Source: Serratia quinivorans (GTDB lineage Bacteria > Pseudomonadota > Gammaproteobacteria > Enterobacterales > Enterobacteriaceae). Taken from it: a stretch of 64,000 nucleotides of DNA. The stretch spans positions 5,518,001 to 5,582,000 of the forward strand of contig UGYN01000002.1 of the NCBI GenBank assembly GCA_900457075.1, written 5' to 3'. Shown piece after piece: positions 1 to 10,010 of this stretch (position 1 is its first letter; each line of letters begins with the position of its first letter). The notes beneath the pieces are model-generated. The model did not search any database and was not told where the DNA came from. It saw nothing but the letters and a program-made list of their open reading frames with translations. Made by a program: the position numbers and the translations under genes.

Positions 1-102
1 ATGAAGTGGTTATTTGCGCAACAAACACCGGCTAAGGGTTTGCATTTGCGCCATATTTACTGCTGATTTGACGGAACCGAGGTTTTGCATCGGTTTTTTA
101 TT

Positions 103-130
103 TTGTTTCCCGCCGCTTAGCCTTTATAAT
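103..130 (+). promoter_or_regulatory. probable pykF promoter
   Basis: A consensus -10 TATAAT lies at 125-130, with a -35-like TTGTTT at 103-108 and 16 bp between them. It is 255 bp upstream of the pykF start and on the same strand. The rest of the 384-bp leader shows no credible gene: the open frame across 14-373 has no ribosome site and no recognisable product. Confidence 0.5.
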
Positions 131-147
131 GCGCAACGTCTTTCAGT

Positions 148-161
148 TGAATGGTTTCAGC
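148..161 (-). promoter_or_regulatory. Cra (FruR) operator upstream of pykF
   Basis: Read on the minus strand the site is GCTGAAACCATTCA. It fits every position of the Cra consensus RSTGAAWCSNTHHW. It lies just downstream of the predicted pykF transcription start, a position that suits repression. Cra represses pykF in E. coli, so the gene context agrees. The match is seen in the sequence; the regulation is inferred. Confidence 0.65.
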
Positions 162-384
162 CCTTGATCTGCGAAAACGCAATAACAACACATTTTCATC
201 TCATCACGTTGCGCAGCATCCCCGCATCCCGGCGCGGGCTGAATTTTTCCGCCCCATTTCGACTCTGGTCACCTATCCTTAACTGTGTTTTGCACCACCA
301 GGCACGACTCAAATCCCTTATCAGTGGCCTGACCGCTGGTTTTATTCGTTTTATTATCCATCACAACTTGTAGAAAACTCCGTC

Positions 385-1797
385 ATGAAAAAGACCAAAA
401 TTGTTTGTACCATCGGTCCAAAAACCGAATCGGAAGAAATGCTGACCAACCTGCTGAATGCGGGCATGAACGTAATGCGCCTTAACTTCTCCCACGGCGA
501 TTATGAAGAGCACGGCAACCGCATCAAGAACATGCGCGCCGTGATGGCGAAAACCGGTCAGAACGCCGGCATCCTGTTGGATACCAAAGGCCCGGAAATT
601 CGCACCATGAAACTGGAAGGCGGTAAAGACGCGGCGCTGGTTGCCGGTCAGACCTTCACTTTCACCACCGATCAGAGCGTTATCGGCAACAACGAACGCG
701 TTGCGGTAACCTACGCCGGCTTTAGCGCTGACCTGAAAATCGGCAACACCGTATTGGTGGATGACGGCTTGATCGGCATGGAAGTCACCAACGTGACCGA
801 AAGCGAAGTGATCTGTAAGGTGCTGAACAGCGGCGACCTGGGCGAAAACAAAGGCGTTAACCTGCCGGGCGTTTCCATCCAACTGCCTGCTCTGGCCGAA
901 AAAGACAAACGCGACCTGATTTTCGGCTGCGAACAGGGCGTGGACTTCGTTGCCGCGTCCTTTATCCGCAAGCGTTCTGACGTGCTGGAAATTCGTGAGC
1001 ACCTGAAAGCGCACGGCGGCTCGCAGATCCAAATCATCTCCAAAATCGAAAACCAGGAAGGCCTGAACAACTTCGACGAAATCCTCGAAGCTTCTGACGG
1101 CATCATGGTTGCTCGTGGCGATCTGGGCGTTGAAATCCCGGTAGAAGAAGTTATCTTCGCTCAGAAGATGATGATCGAAAAATGTAACCGTGCACGCAAA
1201 GTGGTGATCACCGCCACCCAAATGCTCGATTCCATGATCAAGAACCCACGCCCTACCCGTGCAGAAGCCGGCGACGTAGCTAACGCCATTTTGGACGGTA
1301 CCGACGCCGTGATGCTGTCTGGCGAGAGCGCCAAGGGCAAGTACCCGCTGGAAGCCGTTACCATCATGGCGACCATCTGTGAGCGCACCGATCGCGTGAT
1401 GCCAAGCCGTATCGACAGCCTGCATGACAACCGCAAGCTGCGCATCACCGAAGCCGTATGCCGTGGTGCTGTTGAAACCGCAGAGAAACTGGATGCACCA
1501 CTGATCGTAGTGGCCACCAGCGGCGGCAAGTCAGCCAAATCCGTGCGTAAATACTTCCCTAACGCTGTGATCCTGGCGCTGACCACCAACGAAACTACCG
1601 CTCATCAGCTTATTCTGACCAAGGGCGTGATCCCACAGATGGTCAAGGAAATTGCCTCTACCGACGACTTCTATCGCATCGGTAAAGAAGCGGCATTGGC
1701 CAGCGGTTTGGCTCAAAAAGGCGACGTTGTAGTGATGGTTTCTGGTGCACTGGTACCAAGCGGCACTACCAATACTGCCTCGGTGCACGTACTCTAA
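385..1797 (+). CDS. pykF: pyruvate kinase I (fructose-1,6-bisphosphate-activated)
   Basis: PykF converts phosphoenolpyruvate and ADP to pyruvate and ATP, the last step of glycolysis, in the cytosol. The 470-residue product has the E. coli PykF length and is collinear with it. Visible landmarks are the N-terminal [10 protein letters not shown], the substrate-site segment [12 protein letters not shown], catalytic Lys220 in ISKIENQEG, and the metal/substrate segments GDLGVEIP and ATQMLDSM. The C-terminal third is the effector-binding domain. The gene is monocistronic, with a Cra operator upstream and a strong terminator downstream. It is followed by lpp, as in E. coli. Confidence 0.97.
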   Translation: MKKTKIVCTIGPKTESEEMLTNLLNAGMNVMRLNFSHGDYEEHGNRIKNMRAVMAKTGQNAGILLDTKGPEIRTMKLEGGKDAALVAGQTFTFTTDQSVIGNNERVAVTYAGFSADLKIGNTVLVDDGLIGMEVTNVTESEVICKVLNSGDLGENKGVNLPGVSIQLPALAEKDKRDLIFGCEQGVDFVAASFIRKRSDVLEIREHLKAHGGSQIQIISKIENQEGLNNFDEILEASDGIMVARGDLGVEIPVEEVIFAQKMMIEKCNRARKVVITATQMLDSMIKNPRPTRAEAGDVANAILDGTDAVMLSGESAKGKYPLEAVTIMATICERTDRVMPSRIDSLHDNRKLRITEAVCRGAVETAEKLDAPLIVVATSGGKSAKSVRKYFPNAVILALTTNETTAHQLILTKGVIPQMVKEIASTDDFYRIGKEAALASGLAQKGDVVVMVSGALVPSGTTNTASVHVL

Positions 1798-1827
1798 TAT
1801 AAAACGTGACATAATTATTTTGACAAA

Positions 1828-1852
1828 AACGCCGCTTTGCGGCGTTTTTTTT
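1828..1852 (+). terminator. rho-independent terminator of pykF
   Basis: An 8-bp perfect stem (AACGCCGC and its complement) with a TTT loop is followed by a run of eight T, 31 bp after the pykF stop codon. Confidence 0.9.
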
Positions 1853-2032
1853 AACACTGGTAAACCGTTTTCTCAAAAACGCAACCGTGGATTGCTCATT
1901 ATTTAGCTAATTATAAATCGGAGTTGTCCCATGGAATCCAGCTGTTTTCCCTACATTTTTTAACTTTTTTTCAAAAGAAGATGCAAGTTTGAGCGAACGA
2001 TCAAAATAAAGCACTCCAATCCAAAAAAATTA

Positions 2033-2070
2033 TTCTCTTTCGAAAAAAGTTTGTGTAATACTTGTAACGC
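2033..2070 (+). promoter_or_regulatory. lpp promoter
   Basis: The segment TGTGTAATACTTGTAACGC matches the highly conserved lpp promoter of enterobacteria. The -10 is TAATAC at 2056-2061, with an AT-rich upstream region and a weak -35 (TTCTCT, 2033-2038). Transcription should begin near 2068-2070. The leader then carries the conserved GGAGATTAACTCAATCTAGA. Confidence 0.75.
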
Positions 2071-2084
2071 TACATGGAGATTAA

Positions 2085-2342
<258 letters not shown>

Positions 2343-2361
2343 GATAGCTTCGGTTATTGAA

Positions 2362-2390
2362 AACGGCGCACAATGTGCGCCGTTTTTTTT
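2362..2390 (+). terminator. rho-independent terminator of lpp
   Basis: A 10-bp perfect stem (AACGGCGCAC with its complement, loop AAT) is followed by T8, 19 bp after the lpp stop. Confidence 0.92.
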
Positions 2391-2428
2391 ATCTGTAGCT
2401 CCCCCCTGCTTCCCCCTGCCGCCAGGCG

Positions 2429-2456
2429 AAAAAAAGGGCTCAGCACGCTGAACCCC
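2429..2456 (-). terminator. terminator of ldtE
   Basis: On the minus strand, a hairpin of GGGTTCAGC paired with GCTGAGCCC (one mismatch) runs into a T7 tract (A7 on the plus strand at 2429-2435). It lies 27 bp past the ldtE stop. Confidence 0.7.
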
Positions 2457-2482
2457 TCAGGATTATCCATTAAGACCGCGTT

Positions 2483-3496
2483 TTAATTCACCGAACTGAT
2501 GGGTGCGCTCTTAAATAGGCCTTTATTCGCTTCCTGTGAGGCTACAGGCGCTAAACTGACTTCAGATGGGTTCTGGCCCAGGTTAACCAGTACCGGCATG
2601 CCAGAGCGGCGTACAACCGCGCTGTCGAACACGGCCTTATCGGTCTGCGCATCCCCGACAAAAGCTTTCTCGGTTTTCGACAACGTGATCGGCATGGTCT
2701 GCGGATCGTCACTCTCAACTCTCGACAGTGGCTGATGCACTTCTACGTAGCGCTTACCGTCCGGTTCAACGGAGATTTTCACCGGATCGTTGATGACCTG
2801 CACGCGTGTGCCGCGCGGAACCATATTAAACAACGCTTCAATATCCGTTGGGCGCAGGCGGATACAGCCGGAGCTGACGCGCATGCCGATACCAAAGTTG
2901 GCGTTGGTGCCGTGGATCAGGTATTCACCGTGTCCCATGGCCAGACGCATGGCGAACAGGCCCATTGGGTTTTCAGGCCCGGCCGGTACCACCCCCGGCA
3001 GCTTCACGCCTTTTTCCAGGTAGCGTTTACGGATATTGGCCGTCGGCGTCCAGGTCGGGTTCGGGATTTTTTGGCTGACAGAGGTCACCTGCAGCGGCGT
3101 GTGCATCCCCGTTTGGCCGATACCGATCGGATAAACAATCACTTTGTTTTCGCCTTTCGGGTAGTAATACAGACGCAGTTCCGCCAGGTTGACCACGATC
3201 CCCTCACGCTTGGTATCCGGCAACAGCATCTGGGTCGGGATAGTTAATACCGAGCCAGGCTTGGGCAGGAAGGGGTCGGTGCCCGGATTGGCCTCAAGCA
3301 TGCCCAGCAAACCAATTTTATAATCGGCGGCAATCGCCTCCAGAGGGCGGCCATCGTTCGGTACGGTATAGGTGGTGTTCTCGCCAATCAGACGGCTGTC
3401 CGGCGGCGGCAGCGGGTATTCGCTCGCACTGGCGGCCTGGGTGCCAGTCAGTACGGTGGCAAATAGCATGCCCATTAAACTCAACGCACGTTTCAT
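2483..3496 (-). CDS. ldtE: L,D-transpeptidase, LdtE (YnhG) type
   Basis: This periplasmic L,D-transpeptidase would form 3-3 peptidoglycan cross-links or attach Lpp. The 337-residue form starts at the second ATG, six bases inside the longest frame, where AGGGA sits 5 bases upstream. It has a signal peptide (MKRALSLMGMLFATVLTG, cleaved near ASASE), a LysM-like segment at about residues 40-95, and a YkuD catalytic domain at about 100-235. That domain carries HGTNANFG and the active-site SSGCIRLRP cysteine. Its position between lpp and sufE and its length match E. coli YnhG (334 aa), which is named LdtE. Other Ldt paralogues share these motifs, so the assignment rests on synteny. Confidence 0.9.
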   Translation of the reverse strand: MKRALSLMGMLFATVLTGTQAASASEYPLPPPDSRLIGENTTYTVPNDGRPLEAIAADYKIGLLGMLEANPGTDPFLPKPGSVLTIPTQMLLPDTKREGIVVNLAELRLYYYPKGENKVIVYPIGIGQTGMHTPLQVTSVSQKIPNPTWTPTANIRKRYLEKGVKLPGVVPAGPENPMGLFAMRLAMGHGEYLIHGTNANFGIGMRVSSGCIRLRPTDIEALFNMVPRGTRVQVINDPVKISVEPDGKRYVEVHQPLSRVESDDPQTMPITLSKTEKAFVGDAQTDKAVFDSAVVRRSGMPVLVNLGQNPSEVSLAPVASQEANKGLFKSAPISSVN

Positions 3497-3736
3497 TATC
3501 ATCCCTATTATGCTTATTACGGTTCGGCCACAAGGCTAACGGGCACTTGGCGGCGGGTAAATCAGACAAGACCTGATTAATACTAGCAATGCTGCAGTTA
3601 AAGGCAATAAGTCCTCTAAAAATCAACATGTTATAACGTAATCGCTTTATGGATTTGTCAATGCAACGTCAAGGGGTAAGCTGCTGATATGTCACTGATT
3701 TGCGAGGTGAACGAACAGAGTGTTGAGGGTTTGTAA

Positions 3737-3780
3737 AGACTCATTGACATAGGAAAAACCAGTAACGCATCAATGAGTCT
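3737..3780 (-). terminator. long inverted repeat after the suf operon
   Basis: AGACTCATTGA at 3737-3747 pairs perfectly with TCAATGAGTCT at 3770-3780 (11 bp, 22-base loop), 10 bp past the sufE stop. Only TTTAC follows on the minus strand, so it is an atypical terminator or an mRNA 3'-end stabilising hairpin. The remaining intergenic DNA (3497-3736) contains no recognisable gene. Confidence 0.55.
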
Positions 3781-3790
3781 CACCGCTATG

Positions 3791-4204
3791 TCAGAATTTG
3801 GCAGCCTGACTGCGGATAGCGCGGATCATCGCCTCTAACCCTTGCGAGCGTGAAGGCGTCAGGTGCTGACTCAACGCCAATTCGGCGAAGAAGGGACGAA
3901 CATCCAGTTCAACGATCTGCTGCGGCGTCATTTGGTGATAGAGGATAAACACCACGGCCAGCAACCCTTTGACGATGGCCGCATCACTGTCACCATGGAA
4001 TTCAACACGCCCTTGATCATCAAGCTGCATCACAATCCATACCTGGCTCTGACAGCCGGAAATCAGATTGCCCGCCTGACGTTCAGTATCGTCAAGCGCC
4101 GGCAGCTTGGCACCCAGCTCAATGACATACAGGTACTTATCTTCCCAATTCAGGCAGCGGGAGAAATTACGCACTAACTTATCTTTGTCCGGCAAATTCG
4201 CCAT
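3791..4204 (-). CDS. sufE: cysteine desulfuration protein SufE
   Basis: SufE accepts the persulfide from SufS and passes sulfur to the SufBCD scaffold. The start MANLPDKDK gives 137 residues, against 138 in E. coli; the frame extends six codons upstream without support. The acceptor Cys51 lies in ISGCQSQVW, the SufE/CsdE signature. It is the last gene of the operon. Two short GC-rich inverted repeats (about 4226-4245 and 4273-4292) lie in the 95-bp gap after sufS and could stabilise the mRNA or tune its level. Confidence 0.96.
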   Translation of the reverse strand: MANLPDKDKLVRNFSRCLNWEDKYLYVIELGAKLPALDDTERQAGNLISGCQSQVWIVMQLDDQGRVEFHGDSDAAIVKGLLAVVFILYHQMTPQQIVELDVRPFFAELALSQHLTPSRSQGLEAMIRAIRSQAAKF

Positions 4205-4299
4205 GAGGATCCTTTCAATCATTCAGGGGCCGGCATGCCGACCCCATGTCACTGACTACCGATATTTATTCACCCGGAGGGATTAAGCTCCGGTCCGTC

Positions 4300-5520
4300 C
4301 TATCCCAGCAGTTTCTGGATACGCTGCAACCCGGCCACCAGTCGGTCAACTTCATCGCGCGTATTATATAACGCCAACGAAGCGCGGCACATGCTCGGCA
4401 CATTATAGAACGCCATCAGCGGCATCGCGCAATGGTGGCCGGTACGAATAGCAATGCCGTACTGATCCAGGAAGCTGCCGACGTCATAGGCGTGGTGCTC
4501 ACCCAGGTTAAAGGCGATCACTCCGGCACGCTCTGCCGGGCCGTAGATTTTAAGCCGGGGTACCTGTTGCAGAGCCTCCAGCGCGTAATGCATCAGCGAC
4601 TGCTCGTAGTCACCAATCGCCTCCAGCCCCAGCGTATTCACATAGTCAATTGCCGCACCTAACCCCATCATGCCGGCGGTGTTGGGTGACCCGGCCTCAA
4701 AGCGCCACGGTGGCTCGGCGTAGGTGGTTCCTGCCGTCAGGCTGACCTGTTGGATCATCGACCCGCCCCCTTCCCAGGGTGGCATTTGCTGCAACAGTGC
4801 CTGACGACCGTAAAGAATACCGATGCCGGAAGGCCCATACAGCTTATGCCCGGAGAACACGTAGAAGTCGCAATCCAGCGCCTGAACATCCACCCGCTGG
4901 TGCATCACTGCCTGCGCACCGTCAATCAGTACCTTCAGGCCCGCCGCTTTTGCCTGGGCCGTAATTTCCTGCACCGGGTTCACCGTGCCCAACACGTTGG
5001 ACACCTGGGTTAGCGCCAATAGTTTGGTTGACGCGTCGATCAAGCCCGGCAACCGGGCCAAATCCAGGGTGCCATCTGGCTGTAGCGGCCAGACACGCAG
5101 ATTTAATCCGCGTTCCTGTGCCAGCATCTGCCAGGGTACGATGTTGGCGTGGTGCTCCATCTCGGTGATGATAATGCTGTCACCGGGCTGCAAAAAGTGG
5201 CGGCCAAAACTGTTGGCTACCAGATTGATGCCTTCGGTAGTACCCTTGACGAAGATTATCTCTTCCGCCGAACCGGCATTGATAAACGCCGCCACCTTTT
5301 CACGCACCGCTTCCATTTCCTGCGTCGCTTCGGCGCTTAACGTGTGGATGCCCCGGTGTACCGCCGCGTAGCCATGACGGTAAAAATCCAGCTCGCGATC
5401 GATAACTGCCTGCGGTTTCTGCGCGCTGGCGGCGCTGTCGAGGTAAGCCAGCGGCTGGCCATTGACTTCTCGTGCCAACAGCGGAAATTCACTGCGTACC
5501 CGTTCAATAGGAAAACTCAT
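4300..5520 (-). CDS. sufS: cysteine desulfurase SufS
   Basis: SufS is a PLP-dependent class-V aminotransferase-fold enzyme that converts L-cysteine to L-alanine plus an enzyme-bound persulfide. Its 406 residues match E. coli SufS. Lys226 in [10 protein letters not shown] forms the PLP Schiff base, and the persulfide-carrying Cys364 lies in RTGHHCAMP. Its start overlaps the sufD stop as ATGA (5517-5520), so the two are translationally coupled. Confidence 0.97.
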   Translation of the reverse strand: MSFPIERVRSEFPLLAREVNGQPLAYLDSAASAQKPQAVIDRELDFYRHGYAAVHRGIHTLSAEATQEMEAVREKVAAFINAGSAEEIIFVKGTTEGINLVANSFGRHFLQPGDSIIITEMEHHANIVPWQMLAQERGLNLRVWPLQPDGTLDLARLPGLIDASTKLLALTQVSNVLGTVNPVQEITAQAKAAGLKVLIDGAQAVMHQRVDVQALDCDFYVFSGHKLYGPSGIGILYGRQALLQQMPPWEGGGSMIQQVSLTAGTTYAEPPWRFEAGSPNTAGMMGLGAAIDYVNTLGLEAIGDYEQSLMHYALEALQQVPRLKIYGPAERAGVIAFNLGEHHAYDVGSFLDQYGIAIRTGHHCAMPLMAFYNVPSMCRASLALYNTRDEVDRLVAGLQRIQKLLG

Positions 5521-6809
5521 GCTGCCTCCCCCGGCCCCGGCAGGCGCTGTGCAATGCGCGCCAACACCGATTCACGGATGGTGTCGTTGCCAATCCCCTC
5601 GGTCAGCTCCGCGGCAAAGGCAAAGATGATCATCTGCTGCGCCGCATGCTTGTCGATACCGCGCGATTGCAGATAAAACAGTTGCTCTTCATCGATACGC
5701 CCAACGGTAGCACCGTGACTGCACTTCACATCGTCAGCGTAGATTTCCAGTTGCGGCTTGGTATCTACCTCCGCCACCTTGCCCAGCAGCAGATTGTGGT
5801 TGGTCATCTGGCCATCGGTTTTAATCGCATGTTTGGCCACTTTGATCATGCCGTTAAACACCGCTTTGGCGCGATCGCTGACCACCACTTTGTGCAGTTG
5901 GCGGCTCTCGCAGTAACCCTTGTTGTGCTCCAGGTAAGTACGGGTATCGCAAACCTCTTTACCGACAGGCAGCACCAGGCTGTTGATCGTCAGGTTGGAA
6001 CCTTCACCATTCAGCTGTGCACTGGTGTTATGCCGCGTCAGCCCCGCCCCGAGCAGGAAACTGTCACTCTTCACCCGCGCATCGCGGCCAATCACCAGAT
6101 CGTTATGGGCGAAGTGGTAGCTCGGCCGGCTTTCAAATGCCAGTTTGCAGTGCTGCAGTTGAGCATTGTCACCCACATTGGCGGTCAGGCGTGCGCCGGT
6201 GAAATGCGCGGCGTCGTTAAGGCTGACGTAATGTTCGATCACCTCAGCCTGCGCATTACGCGCAATCTGAAGATGATGGCGGTGATGGACGGTATTCACT
6301 TCGCCTTCAGCGCCGCGTCCACTGCTGATATGCAGCAGATACAACGGCCGCTCTGCAATTTTGCCGGCCGCCACGCGGATAATGCTGGTTTCCTGCGCCA
6401 GACTTTCGGTCAGATGCAGGAATATTTCGGCCTGGATCGGCTCCGGCAATGCCTGTAGCGTCCCGTAGGGGGCCACGTCAAACTGGTAATCGCCCAGCTC
6501 GCTGTCACTCAATGCCGCGCTGAAGCGCCCGTCGATAAACACCAGACGGTAAGCGTCGATATCCAGCGCCAGTGCATCGCGCTGAGCGGCAGTGACCTGC
6601 GCGAGTGGCGGCTCCAGAAACTGTTGCTCCAGCAAACCTTCAAGCGGGGTGTATTTCCAGTTTTCATGCTTGCGGGTCGGCCAACCCAGGCGCAAGGCCT
6701 GTTGCCAGTGTGCCAGCGCATGGGCGGAGTGCTCGCCGCCGCGGGCTTCAAACAGACTGTAGAGTTGCTGCAGCGCGCGCGAATTATTGCTCGTCGGTAA
6801 GCCAGCCAT
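5517..6809 (-). CDS. sufD: Fe-S scaffold complex subunit SufD
   Basis: SufD pairs with SufB and the SufC ATPase to form the SUF scaffold on which clusters assemble under iron limitation or oxidative stress. The 430 residues include the MAGLP start and the [15 protein letters not shown] segment typical of SufD. The conserved histidine of [12 protein letters not shown] (His360 in E. coli) is present. The start overlaps the end of sufC by 26 bases. Confidence 0.96.
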   Translation of the reverse strand: MAGLPTSNNSRALQQLYSLFEARGGEHSAHALAHWQQALRLGWPTRKHENWKYTPLEGLLEQQFLEPPLAQVTAAQRDALALDIDAYRLVFIDGRFSAALSDSELGDYQFDVAPYGTLQALPEPIQAEIFLHLTESLAQETSIIRVAAGKIAERPLYLLHISSGRGAEGEVNTVHHRHHLQIARNAQAEVIEHYVSLNDAAHFTGARLTANVGDNAQLQHCKLAFESRPSYHFAHNDLVIGRDARVKSDSFLLGAGLTRHNTSAQLNGEGSNLTINSLVLPVGKEVCDTRTYLEHNKGYCESRQLHKVVVSDRAKAVFNGMIKVAKHAIKTDGQMTNHNLLLGKVAEVDTKPQLEIYADDVKCSHGATVGRIDEEQLFYLQSRGIDKHAAQQMIIFAFAAELTEGIGNDTIRESVLARIAQRLPGPGEAA

Positions 6810-7530
6810 AGCCCTGCTCCTCCAACTGTTTTACCAGGGTGAAATCGCCGGATTTGACGATGCGCCCCTGAGAAAGAACATGAACGTAATCCGGTTTGAT
6901 ATAGTCCAGAATGCGCTGGTAGTGCGTGACGATAATGAACGAGCGCTTGCCGTCCCGCAGTGAGTTAACGCCGTTGGCAACAATTTTCAACGCATCAATA
7001 TCCAAACCGGAGTCGGTTTCATCCAGAATGCACAGGTCCGGTTCCAGCGCGGCCATCTGCAGGATGTCATTACGCTTTTTCTCGCCGCCGGAGAAGCCAA
7101 CGTTAACCGAACGGGTCAGCAGATCGGGCGGCATATTCAACAGCTCAATTTTTTCTTCGATAAAATCAGCGAAATCGAAGCGATCGAGCGGCTCCTGCTC
7201 GCGATATTTACGCACCGCATTAACCGAGGTCTGCAGGAAGAAATGGTTGCTGACGCCGGGGATCTCCACCGGATACTGGAACGCCAGAAACACCCCTTCA
7301 CCCGCACGGTCTTCCGGTGCCAGTTCAAGCAGATCCTTGCCTTTGAAGGTCACTTCGCCCGCGGTCACTTCGTACTCTTCGCGCCCGGCCAGGGTCGCAG
7401 AAAGCGTGCTTTTGCCCGAGCCGTTCGGCCCCATGATGGCATGCACTTCGCCCGGTTTGATTTCCAGATCCAGGCCCTTGAGGATCTCGTTGCCTTCCGC
7501 GCTGACTTTTAAATTCTTGATACTTAACAT
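6784..7530 (-). CDS. sufC: Fe-S assembly ATPase SufC
   Basis: SufC is an ABC-type ATPase without transmembrane partners that powers conformational change of SufBCD. In 248 residues it shows Walker A GPNGSGKST, a Q-loop near AFQYPVEIPG, signature FSGGEKKRND, Walker B CILDETDSGLD and the switch histidine in IVTHYQR. The length equals that of E. coli SufC. It sits 42 bp downstream of sufB. Confidence 0.97.
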   Translation of the reverse strand: MLSIKNLKVSAEGNEILKGLDLEIKPGEVHAIMGPNGSGKSTLSATLAGREEYEVTAGEVTFKGKDLLELAPEDRAGEGVFLAFQYPVEIPGVSNHFFLQTSVNAVRKYREQEPLDRFDFADFIEEKIELLNMPPDLLTRSVNVGFSGGEKKRNDILQMAALEPDLCILDETDSGLDIDALKIVANGVNSLRDGKRSFIIVTHYQRILDYIKPDYVHVLSQGRIVKSGDFTLVKQLEEQGYGWLTDEQ

Positions 7531-7572
7531 GCAGTGTCCTTAGGTCGCGCTTTCGCGCTGTAAATCCGGCGA

Positions 7573-9069
7573 TTAGCCCACGCTGTGTTCCAGGCTGATG
7601 GCCAATAGCTTCTGTGCCTCAACGGCGAACTCCAGCGGCAGCTCAGAGAACACGTCCTTACAGAACCCGTTGACGATCATCGAAATGGCATTGTCTTCGC
7701 TGATGCCGCGCTGCAGACAATAGAACAGCTGGTCATCACCAATTTTTGAGGTCGTCGCCTCGTGTTCCAGCTGCGCACTGTTGTTGCGGGCTTCAACATA
7801 CGGGAAGGTATGAGCGCCGCTATCCGGCCCGATCAGCATCGAGTCACACTGGGTAAAGTTACGCGCGTTTTCCGCACCCGGCAGGATCTTCACCAGCCCG
7901 CGGTAGGTATTCTCGCTGTGCCCGGCGGAAATGCCTTTGGCGATGATGGTCGAACGGGTGTTCTTGCCGATGTGGATCATCTTGGTACCGGTGTCCGCCT
8001 GCTGATGGCCGCTGGTCAGCGCCACCGAGAAGAATTCACCGATAGAATTGTCGCCCTGCAGGATCACGCTCGGGTATTTCCAGGTGATTGCCGAGCCGGT
8101 TTCCGACTGGGTCCACGACATTTTCGAACCCGCGCCTTCGCACAGCGCACGCTTGGTGACGAAGTTGAGGATACCGCCCTTGCTGTCACCGCCGGAGAAC
8201 CAGTTCTGCACCGTCGAATATTTCACTTCGGCGTCTTTGTGCAGGATCACTTCCACCACCGCCGCGTGCAGCTGGTAGCTGTCACGCACCGGGGCCGAAC
8301 AGCCTTCGATATAGCTGACATAGCTGCCTTCATCGGCGATCAGGATGGTACGCTCGAACTGGCCGGTTTTGGCGGCGTTGATGCGGAAATAGGTCGACAG
8401 TTCCATCGGACAGCGCACGCCCTTCGGCACGTAAACGAAGGTGCCGTCGGAGGCCACCGCCGCATTCAAGGCGGCGAAGAAGTTATCGTTGGAAGGCACT
8501 ACGCGACCCAGGTATTTGCGCACCAGATCCGGATATTCATGGATGGCTTCGCCGAACGAGCAAAAAATCACCCCGCTCTCCGCCAACTTTTCACGGTAGG
8601 TGGTCGAAACCGAGACCGAGTCGAAGATAGCGTCCACTGCCACTTCGCTGCCTTCACGCACCGGAACACCGAGCTGGTTAAACGCCAGTTCAACCTCGCT
8701 GGTCAGATAATTGTTGTCCGTCGGTGCGCCGGGTTGCTGTTCTGCGCCAGGCTGCGAGCCGCAGGCGTCATCACAGCTGCCGCAGGACGGCGCCGAGTAA
8801 TAGCTGTAATCCTGATAGTTCAGGCGCTCGTAGTTCGCCTTCAGCCAGTGTGGCTCTTCCATTTGCAGCCAGGCACGGTAGGCTTCCAGGCGGAACTCCA
8901 GCATCCACTCAGGTTCGTTACGTTTGGCCGAGATAGCGCGCACCACGTCTTCGTTGATGCCCATCGCCAATTCATCGGTGGCCAACTGGGTAAAAAAACC
9001 TTCTTTGTAGCGACCTTCGCTGACCCAAGCCTGCACTTCATTAGGCATTTCTACATTGCTTCGTGTCAT
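7573..9069 (-). CDS. sufB: Fe-S scaffold protein SufB
   Basis: SufB is the principal cluster-binding scaffold of the SUF machinery. The chosen start, MTRSNVEMP, gives 498 residues (495 in E. coli). The longer frame, 13 codons upstream, runs into sufA and has no support. Conserved segments include [11 protein letters not shown], the cysteine-rich [51 protein letters not shown] and [10 protein letters not shown]. It follows sufA after only 14 bp. Confidence 0.97.
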   Translation of the reverse strand: MTRSNVEMPNEVQAWVSEGRYKEGFFTQLATDELAMGINEDVVRAISAKRNEPEWMLEFRLEAYRAWLQMEEPHWLKANYERLNYQDYSYYSAPSCGSCDDACGSQPGAEQQPGAPTDNNYLTSEVELAFNQLGVPVREGSEVAVDAIFDSVSVSTTYREKLAESGVIFCSFGEAIHEYPDLVRKYLGRVVPSNDNFFAALNAAVASDGTFVYVPKGVRCPMELSTYFRINAAKTGQFERTILIADEGSYVSYIEGCSAPVRDSYQLHAAVVEVILHKDAEVKYSTVQNWFSGGDSKGGILNFVTKRALCEGAGSKMSWTQSETGSAITWKYPSVILQGDNSIGEFFSVALTSGHQQADTGTKMIHIGKNTRSTIIAKGISAGHSENTYRGLVKILPGAENARNFTQCDSMLIGPDSGAHTFPYVEARNNSAQLEHEATTSKIGDDQLFYCLQRGISEDNAISMIVNGFCKDVFSELPLEFAVEAQKLLAISLEHSVG

Positions 9070-9083
9070 GTTGATTGCATCGC

Positions 9084-9455
9084 TCAAACGCCAAAACTCT
9101 CGCCGCAACCGCAGGCATGCTGAGCTTTAGGGTTATTAAATTTGAATATCTGATTCAGCCCTTCACGGACAAAATCCACCGTGGTGCCATCGATAAACGG
9201 CATGGCTTTCAACGGCACATACAGCCTGGCGCCATCGCGCTCAAACAGCAGGTCGTCGTCAGCAGGAGCACGGGTGAGATCCAGCACATAGGCAAACCCG
9301 GCGCAGCCTGACTGCTTCACTCCGAGTTGCAGCCCCTTCACCTGCGAGTCCTGCTGCATTAGTTTTGTAATTTGTTGTACGGCATTGTCACTGAGCAAAA
9401 TGCCTTGCCAGACATTTTCGTCCAGAGAAAAGGTGCCGACATTTTCCGTTTGCAT
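9084..9455 (-). CDS. sufA: A-type Fe-S carrier SufA
   Basis: SufA receives clusters from SufBCD and passes them to apo-enzymes. The start MQTENVGTF gives 123 residues (122 in E. coli); the frame opens 12 codons earlier, but those codons lie in the leader. The three cluster cysteines are visible in [10 protein letters not shown] and CGCGESFGV. It is the promoter-proximal gene of the sufABCDSE operon. Confidence 0.96.
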   Translation of the reverse strand: MQTENVGTFSLDENVWQGILLSDNAVQQITKLMQQDSQVKGLQLGVKQSGCAGFAYVLDLTRAPADDDLLFERDGARLYVPLKAMPFIDGTTVDFVREGLNQIFKFNNPKAQHACGCGESFGV

Positions 9456-9511
9456 ATGGCCTACCTCACACTCGTGTTTTACCACAGCCAATCTGGGTTG
9501 CTACTATGTTA

Positions 9512-9528
9512 GTGATAACGATTATCAC
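9512..9528 (-). promoter_or_regulatory. Fur-type operator of the suf operon
   Basis: GTGATAACGATTATCAC is a perfect palindrome (GTGATAA / TTATCAC around CGA) and fits the 7-1-7 Fur box family. It ends 57 bp upstream of the sufA start. A possible -35 (TTGAAG on the minus strand, 9528-9533) directly abuts it. Fur represses suf in E. coli. OxyR, IHF and IscR sites known there could not be assigned by eye. Confidence 0.75.
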
Positions 9529-9945
9529 TTCAACCGTTTGTTTTACAGGGGTATCCGCTAAAAGCCCGGATTTTCGCTTCGGCATGCGGCAAGTGCGCGG
9601 GACAGTCAGCGCGCCAGGCGCTGCCGGTCAGAAATGGAATCATTTTATCCTTATGAATTTACTGCACATCCTGTATCACCATTGCACTTGCCCATTGGCT
9701 CGAACGCTTTACAGGGCCGGGCTTTTTATGTCGATTTAAACATTCATAGAAAATACCTATTTCTGAATTTTGTCTGTCTTAAAAATGCGTTTATCGACAA
9801 TAAGGCGCATTTTACGCCATTCCCACTCACCCGGCCGAGCCGACGAGGCGGCCACCTCTGATTAAAGTTTAGTCGTTACTGGCTATATTGGGTCGCCACT
9901 GCCTCTATGCATCCCCTGTCGATGATAAATATTTCAACAGAATGA

Positions 9946-9986
9946 TTGATCGGCAACGCGCCAATAAATATGATAATGATTATCAT
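9946..9986 (+). promoter_or_regulatory. promoter with embedded perfect Fur box
   Basis: A -35 TTGATC (9946-9951) and a -10 TATGAT (9969-9974) are separated by exactly 17 bp. The perfect palindrome ATGATAATGATTATCAT (9970-9986) overlaps the -10 and the predicted start point, the classic geometry for Fur repression. It fixes the downstream gene start at 10011, because the longer frame from 9888 would begin upstream of the promoter. The remaining DNA between sufA and here (about 9530-9945) shows nothing else recognisable. Confidence 0.75.
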
Positions 9987-10010
9987 TCAATTCACATTGG
10001 GCGTGAGCAA

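Noticed and set aside
14..373. 119-codon open frame before pykF
   Set aside because: It spans the pykF promoter and Cra site, has no ribosome site, and its product resembles nothing known.
7762..9123. 453-codon plus-strand frame
   Set aside because: It is antisense to sufB, which is unmistakable, and has the His/Arg/Gly-rich composition of a shadow frame.
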